Shown here piece after piece: positions 24,600-37,940 of a stretch of DNA of 64,000 nt. The translations under genes and the position numbers were made by a program. The notes below the pieces were generated by a model that saw nothing but the letters and a program-made list of their open reading frames with translations, had not been told where the DNA came from and did no database searches. Source of the DNA: Epiperipatus broadwayi (Eukaryota > Onychophora > Udeonychophora > Euonychophora > Peripatidae). How positions within the stretch are numbered: position 1 is the first letter of the stretch; each line of letters starts with the position of its first letter. The stretch lies in contig JAQFVV010007208.1 of NCBI GenBank assembly GCA_028023455.1, positions 1 through 64,000 of the forward strand, read 5' to 3'.

Positions 24600-25629
24600 C
24601 TGGACATCATCTTCCATCATCATCATTCTTCTCATCTGTCATTTCAATCTCTTTTATTTCTTTATTCATCTTTCATCCTAATTCATTATCCTAATTAACT
24701 CACCATTCACTAGCTCTTATTTACTATCATCCTAATCATCCATTAACTCTTATTCTACCATCATCTCAATCATTCATTATTCTGATACATCTTTATTCTT
24801 TTCTCTTCATTCTCAATTCATTTTATTATTTAATTATTACTTATTTTCATCATCCATTTATTCATCTACATCCTAATGTACTTATTACTTAATTTATAAT
24901 TTTAATTTCATATTCATTCCATGATCTAATTATTATTTATTTATTGGTTTGCCGAATATTAAATTTATTTTGTTTGTTTGTTTGTGGATTTTAAAGCTAG
25001 TTTGATCAGAAGTTATTATTTTCATTAATCACCTTGTAATCTTTTTAAGTTTATAGTTTCATGCGAGCTTAGTCAATAAAGAAATCCTCTCTTTAGTTTA
25101 ACATTTACTTTTAGGCGTATATTCTAGAATGATTAGATTAGTTGTAGCTAAGAAGATTACAGAGGAGGATATGTCGCCCTAAAACATGAGTCTAGATTGA
25201 TTAGACAGTTGTTGATAGAAGGTTACAGAGGAGGATATGGCTCCCAAACGTGTAAGTTGACTAGCTAGATTAGTAAAAAGATTACAATATATATATAGCC
25301 TTCCAAAAATTTCAAACAATCTGCTGATTTATATATTATTATGCATAATACAAATTAGGCACTAACTGCTAGTGTTACACTATAACCTGCTTACCTATTA
25401 ACTATGAATCCATTCACTCACCAATTTTCATTTTCAGTCAAACACCTGAACTCATGTTCTCATCTATCATTCATCAATTGGTTTATCTTTTTTGCCTGAT
25501 TATCTATTTAACCATAATATCTATTCAACTAACCATTCATCTCCTACCTACCTACTTAACTACCTACTTACAACTTTCCTATCTATTTGCTTATCTATTT
25601 AATAATTTATTAATGTCTGCCTATTTTAT
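24600..25629. repeat. Cryptically simple C/T/A-rich strand and ~70-bp imperfect repeats
   Basis: From about 24600 to 24930 and again from 25390 to 25629 the plus strand has almost no G and is built from TCAT, ATTC and CTAT words, a degenerate precursor-like flank of the TCTA array. Between them, about 25120-25315 holds three imperfect units with the core GATTACAGAGGAGGATATG. No gene is seen. Confidence 0.6.
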
Positions 25630-26507
<878 letters not shown>

Positions 26508-26657
26508 AACATCTATTTATTATCTATATATCATGAGCAGAATGAAAATGATGTTTTCAAAGCAGTCATTTTCACAGTAATATTCTATAAAATCATTTAC
26601 ATTTCTGAATCACTAACAACTAAATAAAAGAAATCGACACATCAGTATTAATTTTTT

Positions 26658-26663
26658 TTTATT
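26658..26663 (-). promoter_or_regulatory. Probable poly(A) signal of the Tctex1-type gene
   Basis: On the minus strand AATAAA lies about 145 bases after the stop codon of the Tctex1 exon and is followed by an A-rich stretch. It is the nearest good signal downstream. Confidence 0.45.
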
Positions 26664-26806
26664 TCACACATTAAACTTACAAAAAACGAGTATTATACAA
26701 AATCGGTAAATATCTTAATATTAAACATTGTGATTAAGAATAGGACATAAGATCTTAACGAAAATATCCATTATAAAACTATATATATATATATTGCTAC
26801 ATAAAT

Positions 26807-26972
26807 TTATTCGAAATAAACAGCATAAACTATGGCAACAACAAAAACATGAGCATTAATATACTCCACATATGCAAAATTATCCCTGTCATTATCCCAT
26901 AGGCAACGAGTAGTAATCAGAGCACCTTGATCTTTTCTTTCACCAGTTATTACATAAGACACAAATTTGTAC
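26807..26972 (-). CDS. Last exon of a Tctex1-type dynein light chain gene
   Basis: An acceptor (CTCTTTTTTTAATGTACAG on the minus strand) opens a 54-codon frame ending in TAA. It reads YKFVSYVITGERKDQGALIT, then TRCLWDNDRDNFAYVEYINA, then HVFVVAIVYAVYFE. This is the C-terminal half of a Tctex1 domain: the YK..V.V.IGE strand, the RCLWD turn, the DNF/Y segment and the closing VYAVYFE strand. The ending resembles the Tctex1-domain subgroup (DYNLT5/TCTEX1D1-like) more than classical DYNLT1, but the subgroup is uncertain. These proteins dimerise and bind dynein intermediate chain or axonemal partners. The split codon is xG|G, so the preceding exon should end two bases into an Arg-type codon. Upstream exons should lie at higher coordinates, and I could not find them. 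The exon looks intact. Confidence 0.78.
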
Positions 26973-28141
26973 CTGTACATTAAAAAAAGAGATTATTTTG
27001 GCTTTTACATTACCTTATATTAATTACTGTGTGTGCATATATACATATATGTGTGTGTAAATACTTGAAACTAGTCAACATTTAAACATTACCAATATTA
27101 AAAACAATCAATAAGCCCAATTTGTTGTCAAGGCAACCTTGTTTTTACAATAATGATGAATACCTATCTTTATCTATAATCTAATATATTCATATAGACG
27201 TAAAGATTGCAACTTGACTACAGAAAGTGAGATTATTAATTCAAAGAAGTTTAAATAAATCTTATTAAACAGGTAAATATAACTTGTTCTGAAAGCAGAT
27301 TAACAAATAGTCACTTACATATATATACATAATTATTATTTTAATTATAATTATTATTATTATTTTTATTATAATTACAATATAATATTGTACCCTTTAT
27401 AATTGGTACAGATAGTTAGGTAGAGTTTGGAGAAAGGCTATATTTAAAAAAAATTTAAATTTGAGATATTGTTTAATATATAATTTAAATATTATAGATA
27501 GTAGGGGTTCATACTCAGGAAATAGGAACTTATAAAGACAGATTAGGCAGTTTGGACTCATTGTTAGGTGAATTAAATGTAAAATGATACAATAAATTAT
27601 TTAAAATATTATATTAATTTTTATTTATTATAGTTTTAAAATGCTACAGAGATAGAATAGTTCAATAATAGTGAATAATATTTTATATGCCTAATATAAT
27701 TATTTTGATTGAAATATTATTTAAAATTATAAATTAATTTAATATTGTTTTAATGGTGCTGAAAGTATCACATAATTAGATGCATGTGAATATGTGTGCT
27801 CTCAAAAAGTTAGGGAGAGAAAACTTTAATTTTAACTTGTTAAAATTTGCTACAATAAAATGTAGAAAAATAATCAGTCAAGAGAAAATATCAGAAGAAT
27901 AATATTTAAACTTATTATTATTTTATTTAAGTATATCAATTTATTTATTTTTAAGTCAATTTCAGGTTATTTAAATATTTAAAATTAAGAATATTTAATT
28001 TTTATTAAATAAAATATTTAATATTGAGTCATTAGATAATTTGATAACATGTAATATTTGATGAGTCATAGTTTTAAAACTTAATTTTAAAATCATATTT
28101 GATGTACTTATGTAAATTAGTACATTTGTTCAAGAAGTATT

Positions 28142-28178
28142 GACCAATGAGATCATTGGGTCAAGATTGGTATAAAAA
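28142..28178 (+). promoter_or_regulatory. Promoter-like CCAAT/TATA cluster
   Basis: GACCAATGAG, then ATCATTGGG, then GATTGG leads into GGTATAAAAACT at 28169-28180. This is a CCAAT box, two inverted CCAAT boxes and a TATA box in about 40 bases, which would start transcription near 28200. It sits 270 bases upstream of candidate plus-strand exons. No ATG lies between, so it may instead serve a non-coding transcript or a degraded LTR. Confidence 0.35.
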
Positions 28179-28452
28179 CTAAGGTTGAGGCCAGTCTAGA
28201 CAAATTCATTCATTTATTCTTCTTTTTCCACATATTTTTCTAAAGATTTTCTACAGTTTGGTTTGAAATTTATAACTATATTTTTTATACTATAACAGCG
28301 ATAATTTTATTAAAAACTTTTATTATTTTGCTGAGAAGTGTTGTGAAAAATATAATTAAGTTAATTAGTTTTAAAATAAATCACTAAATACCAAAGTTTT
28401 CCTATTAGTTTTATCTACTTGAACTTAGCTCTGGAAATTCAATAATGTGCAG

Positions 28453-28536
28453 AATACAATAGTGGCTATTTAGATATTGTGGAAGATAAATACCAGGATT
28501 ATTGCAACAAACCTGGAGAATTTGCAAAACAACTTT
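28453..28536 (+). CDS. Candidate internal exon, unrecognised protein
   Basis: After the acceptor AATGTGCAG an open stretch of 27 codons begins YNSGYLDIVEDKYQDYCNKP and ends GEFAKQL at the donor GTAATTTT. One base (T) is left over, matching the two-base start of the candidate exon at 29496. Local GC is higher than in the flanks. The first two bases (AA) need a preceding exon that ends in a single base other than T. I do not recognise the protein. Confidence 0.4.
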
Positions 28537-29495
28537 GTAATTTTTATTGATTGTATGGTTGGAATGACTGTCTATTTATTTCAGATGACTGTTATTATAT
28601 TACAATGCAGCTAGTTTATTAGTAATAAGTAAGAGGAACCGAATACTCATTAAAATTTTTATTTGTAATATTAAATTTGCAAAGAGAAGAAAATTAAGAC
28701 TCTGCACCCATGTTTAACATTGAACTTTAAATGACTTATGGCATGATAAATGTTTGTTTTAAATATATAATTCATATTAATGACTTATACTTGATTTGCC
28801 TTTAAAGCAGTCATAAATGAAGTGATATTTTAAGAATGAGGTTTTAGAGACAATTTAAAAGAAATGTTTCCAACGCTTTTATGCTTTTAAAAAGAATTTG
28901 CTAGTAATTAACTTAATAAATAAATTATATATTTTAAAAGTAACTCTATCTGGAAATAATGAACTGAAACATCTTTTAAAGATTAAAAATATTATCAGTG
29001 AATAAATGCCTCAATGATATAATTCTTATTACCTGAAAAAGATTTAGTGACAAGATATATGTGTAACAGATATAAAAAAAGCATATTTTTTTTTAAAAAC
29101 GAAATAAATATTTGTGCTAATTCATCTAAATGTTTGCTGATAAATGTGTTGGATAAATAACCTATTATGTCATGTCTGCTGATAAATTATTAAATAATTA
29201 CATTATATAATGTCTGCTGTAATAATCTTACCAATGGAAAATGCGAGCATTAATTATTATATTCACCATAATATGTACTTGCTTTATACAATGGCTGAAA
29301 ATGTACTAAGGAAATATTTAATATAAAATGGATTTTCAAACTGTTATTTTACATGGATATTAAATCTTTGGATAAAATTTCAGAAAAGGACTGAATAAAC
29401 ATTTTTATCTTACAGGATATTAATATTTTCCATGGATTTTGTAAGATTTTATTGGATTTAAATATTATTTGTACATTTTTTCATATGGTGCCAAG
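28537..29495. other. Possible intron or spacer
   Basis: I see AT-rich sequence between two candidate exons. On the minus strand a segment at about 29233-29298 is open in one frame and bounded by CCTTAG and GTAAGATT; it is unrecognised. Confidence 0.3.
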
Positions 29496-29608
29496 ATAAA
29501 ATAATTGTACACAATGCTGTTCAACTGTTGCTAGATGATGTGGGAGTTTTACCTGATGAGCATATTACAGACAAGCAATTTAACTTACATGCAAGGAGAA
29601 GAAAATAA
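29496..29608 (+). CDS. Candidate terminal exon, unrecognised protein
   Basis: After TTTTTTCATATGGTGCCAAG the frame reads KIIVHNAVQLLLDDVGVLPD, then EHITDKQFNLHARRRK and TAA. With the leftover base from 28536 the junction codon is TAT. The spliced 65-residue tail is therefore open across a 959-bp intron, which is uncommon by chance in sequence this AT-rich. The basic end (HARRRK) is notable. I know no family match. Confidence 0.4.
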
Positions 29609-32600
29609 AATCTTCTGTAACTTTAAACTTTATTATTATTAAATGTATATATTTTTTTAGTGTTATGTTTTTAACATTAACATTTAAAGGATTACAATTA
29701 TTTATTTTAAAAATAACTCGTTGCTATGATATAGTTTTAAGATAGATTAACTTTATTATTATGTTTTTAAAAACAAAAACAAATGAGTTTTCAGAAAATA
29801 ATTTTTTTCTGAACAAGAAAAGTTGCAATCATAACTTTACTTTGAACGTATGGTTTTGGAGAAGCGGATAACCATAAATGGTCTCAACAGTATAATAAGA
29901 TCATTGATAATTTTATTGTTATTTAGAATATATTTTTGCTGAATAATTTTTGTTTTTTTTCTTTTATTTAAGAAAAGATATATTTTGATTAGTATTTTTA
30001 GATTAATATGGTACATTGCTTGAATTTAATGCTAAATAATGAAAGAATGAACCATTAACAAAAGTAGCATGTATATTTTGTGAAAGAGCTGAAAAATATA
30101 TATGAATGTTTTGAAAACATCTAAGGATATTTTTAAATACTTATTTAAAACATGAATGTTTGGACATGCATAAATTATATAGCATCATCAAATTGTTAAA
30201 AATGTTATATTATGAATGTTATCTGTTGAAATATAAAAAGGACATAATATTGATCTCTAAATTATATTCTATAAATAAAATGTATAGTACTGATGAATGA
30301 TTATCAATATCATTTGAGCATGAAAACTTTTAAAAAACATCTTTAAATGGATTTAAATCTTCATTGTTTTCTTTAGTAATGTTCTTTAGAAATTATTTTA
30401 AAATGTTGTTCATATATTTTTACGATGTTGAATGAGTTATACAGTGGGGAAAAATATTGATAGTGGTCAGGAAAGTAATAATATTTTTTGGTGAAATCCT
30501 AGGTGTTAGCATTATGTTGAAGATTGTTATATGTGAATTATATTTCCATATTTTAAATATGTTAAAGTATACAGATAACATAAGGCTGTATATCTTTTTC
30601 ATGGACAGAAGCATTTTGCATTGTCTATAAGAGCTGTAATAGAGCCATGACATGTATTTTAGGTGCCTGATGAATATGGTTCTACTCTATTTGCACTGTT
30701 CCCAAGATGATATTATCTTATTTTTGAAACATTCTTGTTATTATTCTATACCCTGCACTTTAACTGCTATCTATTTTCTGCAGGTATCATTGTAGAAGAT
30801 AGTTTATAAGTAGGACAAGTAATGACTGAACCATTTTTTGAAATAGATAATTTTTGTGAGAGGGCAAGATGTAGTATATGAAAATGTCTCCTTTCAAATG
30901 ATGTTGAGATGTTTAATGATTACCATAATATGTAATACAAGAGAAGATGAATTGATGTCTATACAAAATATTAGAGATCATTAGTCTTTATAAGATGCAT
31001 ATTTAAATGGAATGAAAGTTATAATAGTAAAAATGATATTGGGATGATATGATGTATGAAAGATTATCAAAATAAAAATAAAGGAAATGTCAAGCAATAT
31101 AACTCATGAATAGTTTTCATAAATTTTATTATTGATAAGTTAAAACTTAGTTGAGCTATAAAATTTATAAAATTTCCTCTTGAATATTTTTTTTGCATAA
31201 TAGTCAATTAATTTTATAGAGGAAGATATTTATACTTTATTTAAAGGTTTTTCTTATATTCAAACATTAGAATTGCACTTTGTTAAATTGCGAAAAAAAT
31301 TTTAAATATTTTTTCTTTTAATATTTTAAGAAATGCGTTTTTGAAATATAAACTTGTATTGATGTGTTTATATCATGAAAGTAGAAGGAACATAGTATTA
31401 AGTTTTATTTTTAGAAATTGGGAGAGCAATTTTTCTATTCCCAATACAAATAATAGAACACTATTTTACTAAATGAAGAATACATTATCATCATAAGTGT
31501 TGTAAGTTTCATTTTTTTAATTGTATTTTTAAAAATGGTCAAAGTAAAGGCTATTCTTATTTTATTTCTTGTATTTATTTGTCAAATTTATTGTAAACAC
31601 TATTCTTTGATTTATGCTAAATAATGTTAATCTACGTTTTACTTTGTAAATATTTTATTATATTGTGTTTTGTTTTTAAAAATTGTTTCTGATGTGTAGA
31701 TTCTGGCATGGATGCGTGTGAAATATATATTGGTGATATTTATCTTTTACATATATGTGTTCGAGTGTATCAGTGTTATGAGATAGAATGGAGAGTGGTG
31801 GGTCATGTGAAAGTCTGTGTTTATATACCCTATATATTACATATATTGATACAGGTATATAATAAGCCTGTATTTCAGTTATTATATTGTGTTATAAATC
31901 TATTGTTAACTTGTAAATAAATTTGTGAAGTATTTTAAAATTTACTTTAGTCAAGTGGTGATTTATCTGCGTGTTGCTTATTGATTCTTTATTCGCATGC
32001 ATGATCCACAGAAATTAATAAAATAAAACTATTTATTTGTCACATGATCCATAAAGATTTCTTAGACATCATTTTTGTTACATTTGATTAATAACCAACT
32101 ATATTTCATTATTATTTAGAAAATATGATCATTATTAATTATTTTTAAACTGATAGTGTCACAATATTAGAATATACTATATTTTAAAAATGCTACATTA
32201 AATAAGGAAAGATAGTACAATGTTTTCTTATATAAAATTCTATTATGTTATTATATTATTCTGATTTTTATTGTTAAAATTTAATCATCAAGTAGATTTT
32301 TGTGTTTAAAGTCATTAAGATGTTTAGTTGCTTATTGTTGTTATTTTAAAAAGAGTAGTTAAATATTATATAAAATCTCTTATCATATTTAACTACAGGG
32401 GATTAATTAGTATATTTCATTAATAGTTTATTACAGATGAAGCTGAGATAATGATGATGATGATGATTATTATTATTATTATTGTTACTAGTGTTATTTA
32501 GGAGGATTGTCAATTTCTTATTAAAAAATGATGAGTAAAGTTATTAATTAGTATTTTAATAAAGGAATATTAATGAATTTATTATTATTTTTGTAATAAA

Positions 32601-33510
32601 TTTATAAAATTATGTTTAGGATGTATTCTTAATGACCAAACTAGTGTACCTTACTGAACAGCTCATGTTAGGAGAGTCATAATTATATTTATTATTTTGA
32701 TAGAACCTTACTTTGTTTATAATACTGAATTAGCTCTCAATTGGATTAAGTATTATAATTTGGAATCCTAAATATTTATTAAGAACCTAAGTGCTATGAT
32801 ATTTTATTATAATTTAGGATTTTTTAAATTTAATCAATGGAAAAAATTATTTTATTAGATATTATATCTTGAGGTAGCCTTTATGTTATACTATTTTAAT
32901 AATCGTCATTTATGCAATTTACTTATAATACATTATTGTTATCTCAGTTAGCCAGATTCTTTTGTTTAGTAGTATTTCCATTAAGGAAGGGTACAATATT
33001 AATATTATTTCTAATATTCTCATGGATAAATGATGAATTCATAATATTATTTCCAGAAGCTTCCATGTAATAAAAATAATGAATAAATAATTATAGTTAC
33101 TTTTACTAAATAAAAGAATCTCTTTTTGGATGTTTTCTTAACATCCATGATGCATATTCTAATAAAGTGATTCTCATGTCAACTTTTATATGTTTATGCA
33201 CTACAATGCATAAAAATAAAAATAATTTATAATAAGCTTTATGATATTTAGATTTCTGAAGATATGAAGATGATAGGAAACAGTCAAGAAATTAAGTTAA
33301 TAATAAAATAACATTTATTTTAACATTACAGCATTTAACAAACAAACAGTCTTGCTATCTTATAATACAAGATTTATTCTTCAAAAACACTAAATAAAAT
33401 TTAATATGTAGAAGAATTATAATTTACAATTTAAAATGAATAAACAAGAAAATAAATAATATTTAATGGTTACCAAAATCACACTTTTCTTTATTTTGCA
33501 GTAATATCCT
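29609..33510. other. AT-rich spacer, no recognised gene
   Basis: The stretch has only short low-complexity open frames and short GAT/TTA runs (about 32450-32480). I see no transposon protein and no exon with good splice sites. Confidence 0.5.
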
Positions 33511-34352
33511 ATAAATACAATTTATCCAAACAACTTCGAACACTTTTTAGAAAAACTCTATATTTATACATATACCTACACCTACATTTGACTGACCTGC
33601 AGTCTTCTTCAGAGCTATGATATAATGAATAAAATAAAATAAAATCCATAACTATATAATAACACTGTAAAAAATGTAAACAATAAAAAACTAAAAACAA
33701 CATAAAATGATATTTAAAGAAACTAATAAAACTAAATTAAATAATTAAACTCAAATAAAACAATTAATATAAAATAAAATGTACAACATAAATAAAAAAT
33801 AAATATAAATTATACATGTGAATTCCTAACTTATATATAAATACATATATATATTCAAGGACAACTACTAATCTAAATATATATCTTATCTATTTTTTTA
33901 TTATTAACAATCTACTAATTATTTTATCCTTCAGAAATATAAAATTTATGGTTATCAACTAATATTCTTTTAATTTTAAATCATAAAATATGTATTATTT
34001 CCTTACTCATTCTTCTGTTAAAAATAATATTTTATATTTATTATTATTTCTTAATATCTAAAACCTATAAACATTATAATCTTTGAACTTACCCAGTTTA
34101 ATTTAGTCTCTTACAAAAAATGTTTTTTTCAAAAAATTATCTTATACCCTAGCTCCCTCTATTACATATTATTTAAACCAAATATACAAATCCTCTACAA
34201 CTTTTTATTTATATATTATTTTTATTTTATACACTTTAACTTTTATTATAATTATATAATTCTCATAAATTTATATTATACTGCTTTATATGTATATATA
34301 TATTTCCTACAACTTTATTTACATATATATATTTTATTTTATACACTTTAAC

Positions 34353-34497
<145 letters not shown>

Positions 34498-34702
34498 ATT
34501 CTCATAAATTTTTATTGTACTGCTTTATATGTAAATATTATGCTAAGTTTATATTTTTATTTTTTTTTATTATGTAATATCTATAAATATACCTACATTT
34601 ATACTCCTATTTAACTTAACCATTTTTTATTATCCACAACTCATTTATAAACAATTATATCTTGATATATTTACCTCTATATATCATATATAATAACCAT
34701 AT

Positions 34703-35700
34703 CTATACCAATCTCATCCTAATCCCAGAATCTCTATTAATTTTTGGTTTTACCTTTCTTATTAATATAGCTTCTTTTATTTTCCTTTCTTTATTACTTT
34801 CTATATGTAACCCCAATTTTATTGAACTTTGTGTAAATTTATGTTCTATTTCTTTCATATATATATACAGTGATTTATTATCTGCCAATGTTGTTTTAAT
34901 CTTGTTTTTATAGACTTTGTTTAACCCATATATTTGTTATCAATCTAACTATCTAGACATTGCTGCATTTTATCATATATATACTCTATTAATTATTTTT
35001 TATTGTTTTTATTATATTTTATGTATTTGTTATATATCAAATTTAATAGATTTTCTCTTTTTTTAATAGCTATTTTGTAGTAATTATTTTTTGTATCTTT
35101 TATTAATCTTCTTTATAATTTTGTTAAACTTATTCACTATGATATCATTATTTGTTTTAATTCCTATATATCTATTTTCATCTTTCCTTTTTTCTTCACT
35201 CTTTTCATTTTTATTTATCTTATACTCTATTTCTTTAATACTTCTTTTAATTATATATACAGGGAACCCACTGATTTTTAACTCATTGATTATTAAATCT
35301 TTTCATTTATTATAGTCTTCTTTCCTTGAACAATACATTGCAGTACTATATTCTTGAATATATACAACTACTTTTATATTTCTTATCAATGTTGGAAAAC
35401 CAACTTGTTATTTTGTTATCAATATTGTTCTTATAAACACTTGTCTGAATACACCATTTTTTATCTATCAATTGTTTTTAAAACATTATGTCCAGATATG
35501 CAATTTCATTATTCTCTTCCTTCTCAACTGTAAACTTTATATTCTTCTTTATTTTAATTATATCATTAACAAACCAGCTTATTTGTCTTTGGCTTTTATT
35601 CAAAATTATTAACTAATCATCCACATATCTGTTAAAAAACAAAGGAGCATTTTTATTTTCTGTTATATTTTTATCAAACTCATTCATATAAATATTGCTT
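34703..35700 (-). pseudogene. Penelope reverse transcriptase C-terminus and GIY-YIG endonuclease
   Basis: On the minus strand, near 35690-35610, the frame reads FKQYLYE, then FFNRYVDD followed by an in-frame stop. YVDD is the reverse transcriptase catalytic box (motif C). Downstream come QISWFVNDIIKIKKNIKFTV and EENNEIAYLDIMF, matching the hydrophobic strands after motif C that end in the FLD-like motif of Penelope polymerases. The linker follows. The last open part (34703-34888) reads KEIEHKFTQ, HIESNKERKIKEAI and KVKPKINRDSGIRM, the C-terminal half of the GIY-YIG domain (KIKEAI...KP.INRD.G). A short ATATATATAT tract encodes the YIYM segment; the paralogous spot in the plus copy is where the satellite array lies. 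Confidence 0.87.
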
Positions 35701-36202
35701 AAAAATTGCACTCATGGATAATTAATTAATGATTTTGAATAAAAGCCAAAGACAAATAAGCTGGTTATTAATGATATTAATAAAATAGAGGAGAATATAA
35801 AGTTTACGGTTGAAAAGGAAGAGAATAATGAAATTGCATATCTGGACATAATGTTTCAAAAGAAATTGATAGATAAAAATGGTGTCTTCAAACAAGTATT
35901 TATAAGAAGAACAATATTGATAACAAAATAACAAGTTGGTTTTCCAACATTGATAAGAAATATAAAATTAGTTGTATATATTCAAGAATATACAGAGCTG
36001 CAATGTATTGTTCGAGAAAAGAAGACTCTAATAAATGAAAAGATTTAATAATGAATGAGTTAAAAATGAGTGTTTTTCCTGTATATATAATTTAAAGAAG
36101 TATTGGAAAAATAGAGTATAAGATAAATAAAAATGAAAAAAGTGAAGAAAAAAGAAAGGTAAAAATAGATATATAGGAATAAAAACAAATAATAATATCA
36201 TA

Positions 36203-36469
36203 GTGAATAAGTTTAACAAAATTATAAAGAAGATTAATAAAAAACACAAAAGAATAATTACTACAAAAATAGTTAATAAAAAAAGAGAAAACCTATTAAA
36301 TTTGATAGATAACAAATACATAGGATATAATAAAAATAATAAAGAAATAATTGATGGAGTATATGTGATAAAATGCAAACAATGTCTAAATAATGAGATT
36401 GATAACAAATATGTGAGAGAAACAAAAAAATTCTATAAAAACAAGATTAATCCAACATATGGCAGATAA
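36203..36469 (+). pseudogene. Penelope linker and N-terminal half of GIY-YIG endonuclease
   Basis: An 88-codon open stretch ends in GVYVIKCKQCLNNEIDNKYV then RETK. GVYVIKC is the GIY motif, CKQC supplies the two cysteines of the Penelope CCHH cluster, and KYVRET is the YIG motif, in which the glycine normally found (YVGET) is now arginine. The C-terminal half lies 3.2 kb away at about 39697-39850, beyond the satellite array. The N-terminal part of the open stretch is lysine/asparagine-rich linker. Confidence 0.8.
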
Positions 36470-36652
36470 TAAATCACTGATATATATGTATGTATATATA
36501 TATATGATAAACAAAAATGCAAGTTAAAAAACTTGCTAACGCTTGTATTTATGTCCACAGATGGCGTCCTACCAAAAACACCTATCAAGCGTATGTTTCG
36601 TTTACATAAACGTCAGAGTAGTTTGTATTCACTATCTCTAACTATAATTCCA

Positions 36653-36696
36653 CTTTCAGATCATGATTTCAAGCTATTTGCTATCGTCAGTGAAAG
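36653..36696 (-). ncRNA. Hammerhead ribozyme in the inverted 409-bp unit
   Basis: On the minus strand the 44-nt motif reads CUUUCA (stem I), CUGACGA (core), AGC/GCU around AAAUA (stem II), GAAA (core), AUC-AU-GAU (stem III), C (cleavage site), UGAAAG (stem I). All invariant core positions are present. It is the only complete copy that would be transcribed from the minus strand of this array. Confidence 0.88.
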
Positions 36697-37093
36697 ACAG
36701 GAATAAAGAAACTAGATCTAAATACAAACTCTGAGCGTTTATGAAACAATTTCTATTCAGCTTGCAAGCGTGAATTTTTTAGACACGTAATGTCTTCAAA
36801 CTCAGCATAGCAAACCAGATAGCTATATGGGTCTGATCTCAGTTCAGCATCACCATATAGTAGAAGCCTCTGCAATCTATATCATTGCAAGAAAGACCTC
36901 AAAGGTACATTTATGATAAACAAAAATGCAAGTTAAAAAACTTGCTAACGCTTGTATTTATGTCCACAGATGGCGTCCTACCAAAAACACCTATCAAGCG
37001 TATGTTTCGTTTACATAAACGTCAGAGTAGTTTGTATTCACTATCTCTAACTATAATTCCACTTTCAGATCATGATTTCAAGCTATTTATATA

Positions 37094-37122
37094 GCAAATA
37101 GCTTGAAATCATGATCTGAAAG
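37094..37122 (+). ncRNA. Half hammerhead at the inversion junction
   Basis: The first plus-strand unit has the 3' half of the ribozyme (stem II return strand, GAAA, stem III, cleavage site, UGAAAG). Its 5' half (CUUUCA and CUGACGA) is replaced by the inversion junction TTTATATAG, so it should not cleave by itself. Confidence 0.7.
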
Positions 37123-37487
37123 TGGAATTATAGTTAGAGATAGTGAATACAAACTACTCTGACGTTTATGTAAACGAAACATACGCTTGATAGGTGTTTT
37201 TGGTAGGACGCCATCTGTGGACATAAATACTAGCGTTAGCAAGTTTTTTAACTTGCATTTTTGTTTATCATAAATGTACCTTTGAGGTCTTTCTTGCAAT
37301 GATATAGATTGCAGAGGCTTCTACTATATGGTGATGCTGAACTGAGATCAGACCCATATAGCTATCTGGTTTGCTATGCTGAGTTTGAAGACATTACGTG
37401 TCTAAAAAATTCACGCTTGCAAGCTGAATAGAAATTGTTTCATAAACGCTCAGAGTTTGTATTTAGATCTAGTTTCTTTATTCCTGT

Positions 37488-37531
37488 CTTTCACTGACGA
37501 TAGCAAATAGCTTGAAATCATGATCTGAAAG
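37488..37531 (+). ncRNA. Hammerhead ribozyme, unit 1
   Basis: Stem I is CUUUCA (37488-37493) paired with UGAAAG (37526-37531). The core is CUGACGA (37494-37500) and GAAA (37514-37517). Stem II is AGC/GCU with a U-U apposition at its base. Stem III is A15.1-U16.1 plus two pairs closed by AU. C17 is base 37525, so cleavage is predicted between 37525 and 37526. The palindromic stem III (AUCAUGAU) could form a stronger helix between two ribozymes, as described for short-stem-III animal hammerheads. Confidence 0.9.
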
Positions 37532-37896
37532 TGGAATTATAGTTAGAGATAGTGAATACTAACTACTCTGACGTTTATGTAAACGAAACATACGCTTGAT
37601 AGGTGTTTTTGGTAGGACGCCATCTGTGGACATAAATACAAGCGTTAGCAAGTTTTTTAACTTGCATTTTTGTTTATCATAAATGTACCTTTGAGGTCTT
37701 TCTTGCAATGATATAGATTGCAGAGGCTTCTACTATATGGTGATGCTGAACTGAGATCAGACCCATATAGCTATCTGGTTTGCTATGCTGAGTTTGAAGA
37801 CATTACGTGTCTAAAAAATTCACGCTTGCAAGCTGAATAGAAATTGTTTCATAAACGCTCAGAGTTTGTATTTAGATCTAGTTTCTTTATTCCTGT

Positions 37897-37940
37897 CTTT
37901 CACTGACGATAGCAAATAGCTTGAAATCATGATCTGAAAG
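37897..37940 (+). ncRNA. Hammerhead ribozyme, unit 2
   Basis: The 44-nt motif is identical to that of unit 1, with predicted cleavage after 37934. Cleavage at successive units would release 409-nt linear monomers. Confidence 0.9.

Noticed and set aside
27160-27200. Upstream Tctex1 exon ending in GATAG before GTATTC on the minus strand
   Set aside because: The phase would fit, but a stop codon lies six codons upstream and nothing resembles the first half of the domain.
29550-29575. CTGATGAG as a hammerhead core
   Set aside because: No GAAA strand or pairing partners follow. The string lies in a candidate exon.
36885-37299. Repeated ~70-codon frames in the 409-bp satellite
   Set aside because: They recur only because the units are identical, occur on the non-ribozyme strand, and are broken by single-base changes in other units. 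The ribozyme fold explains conservation better.
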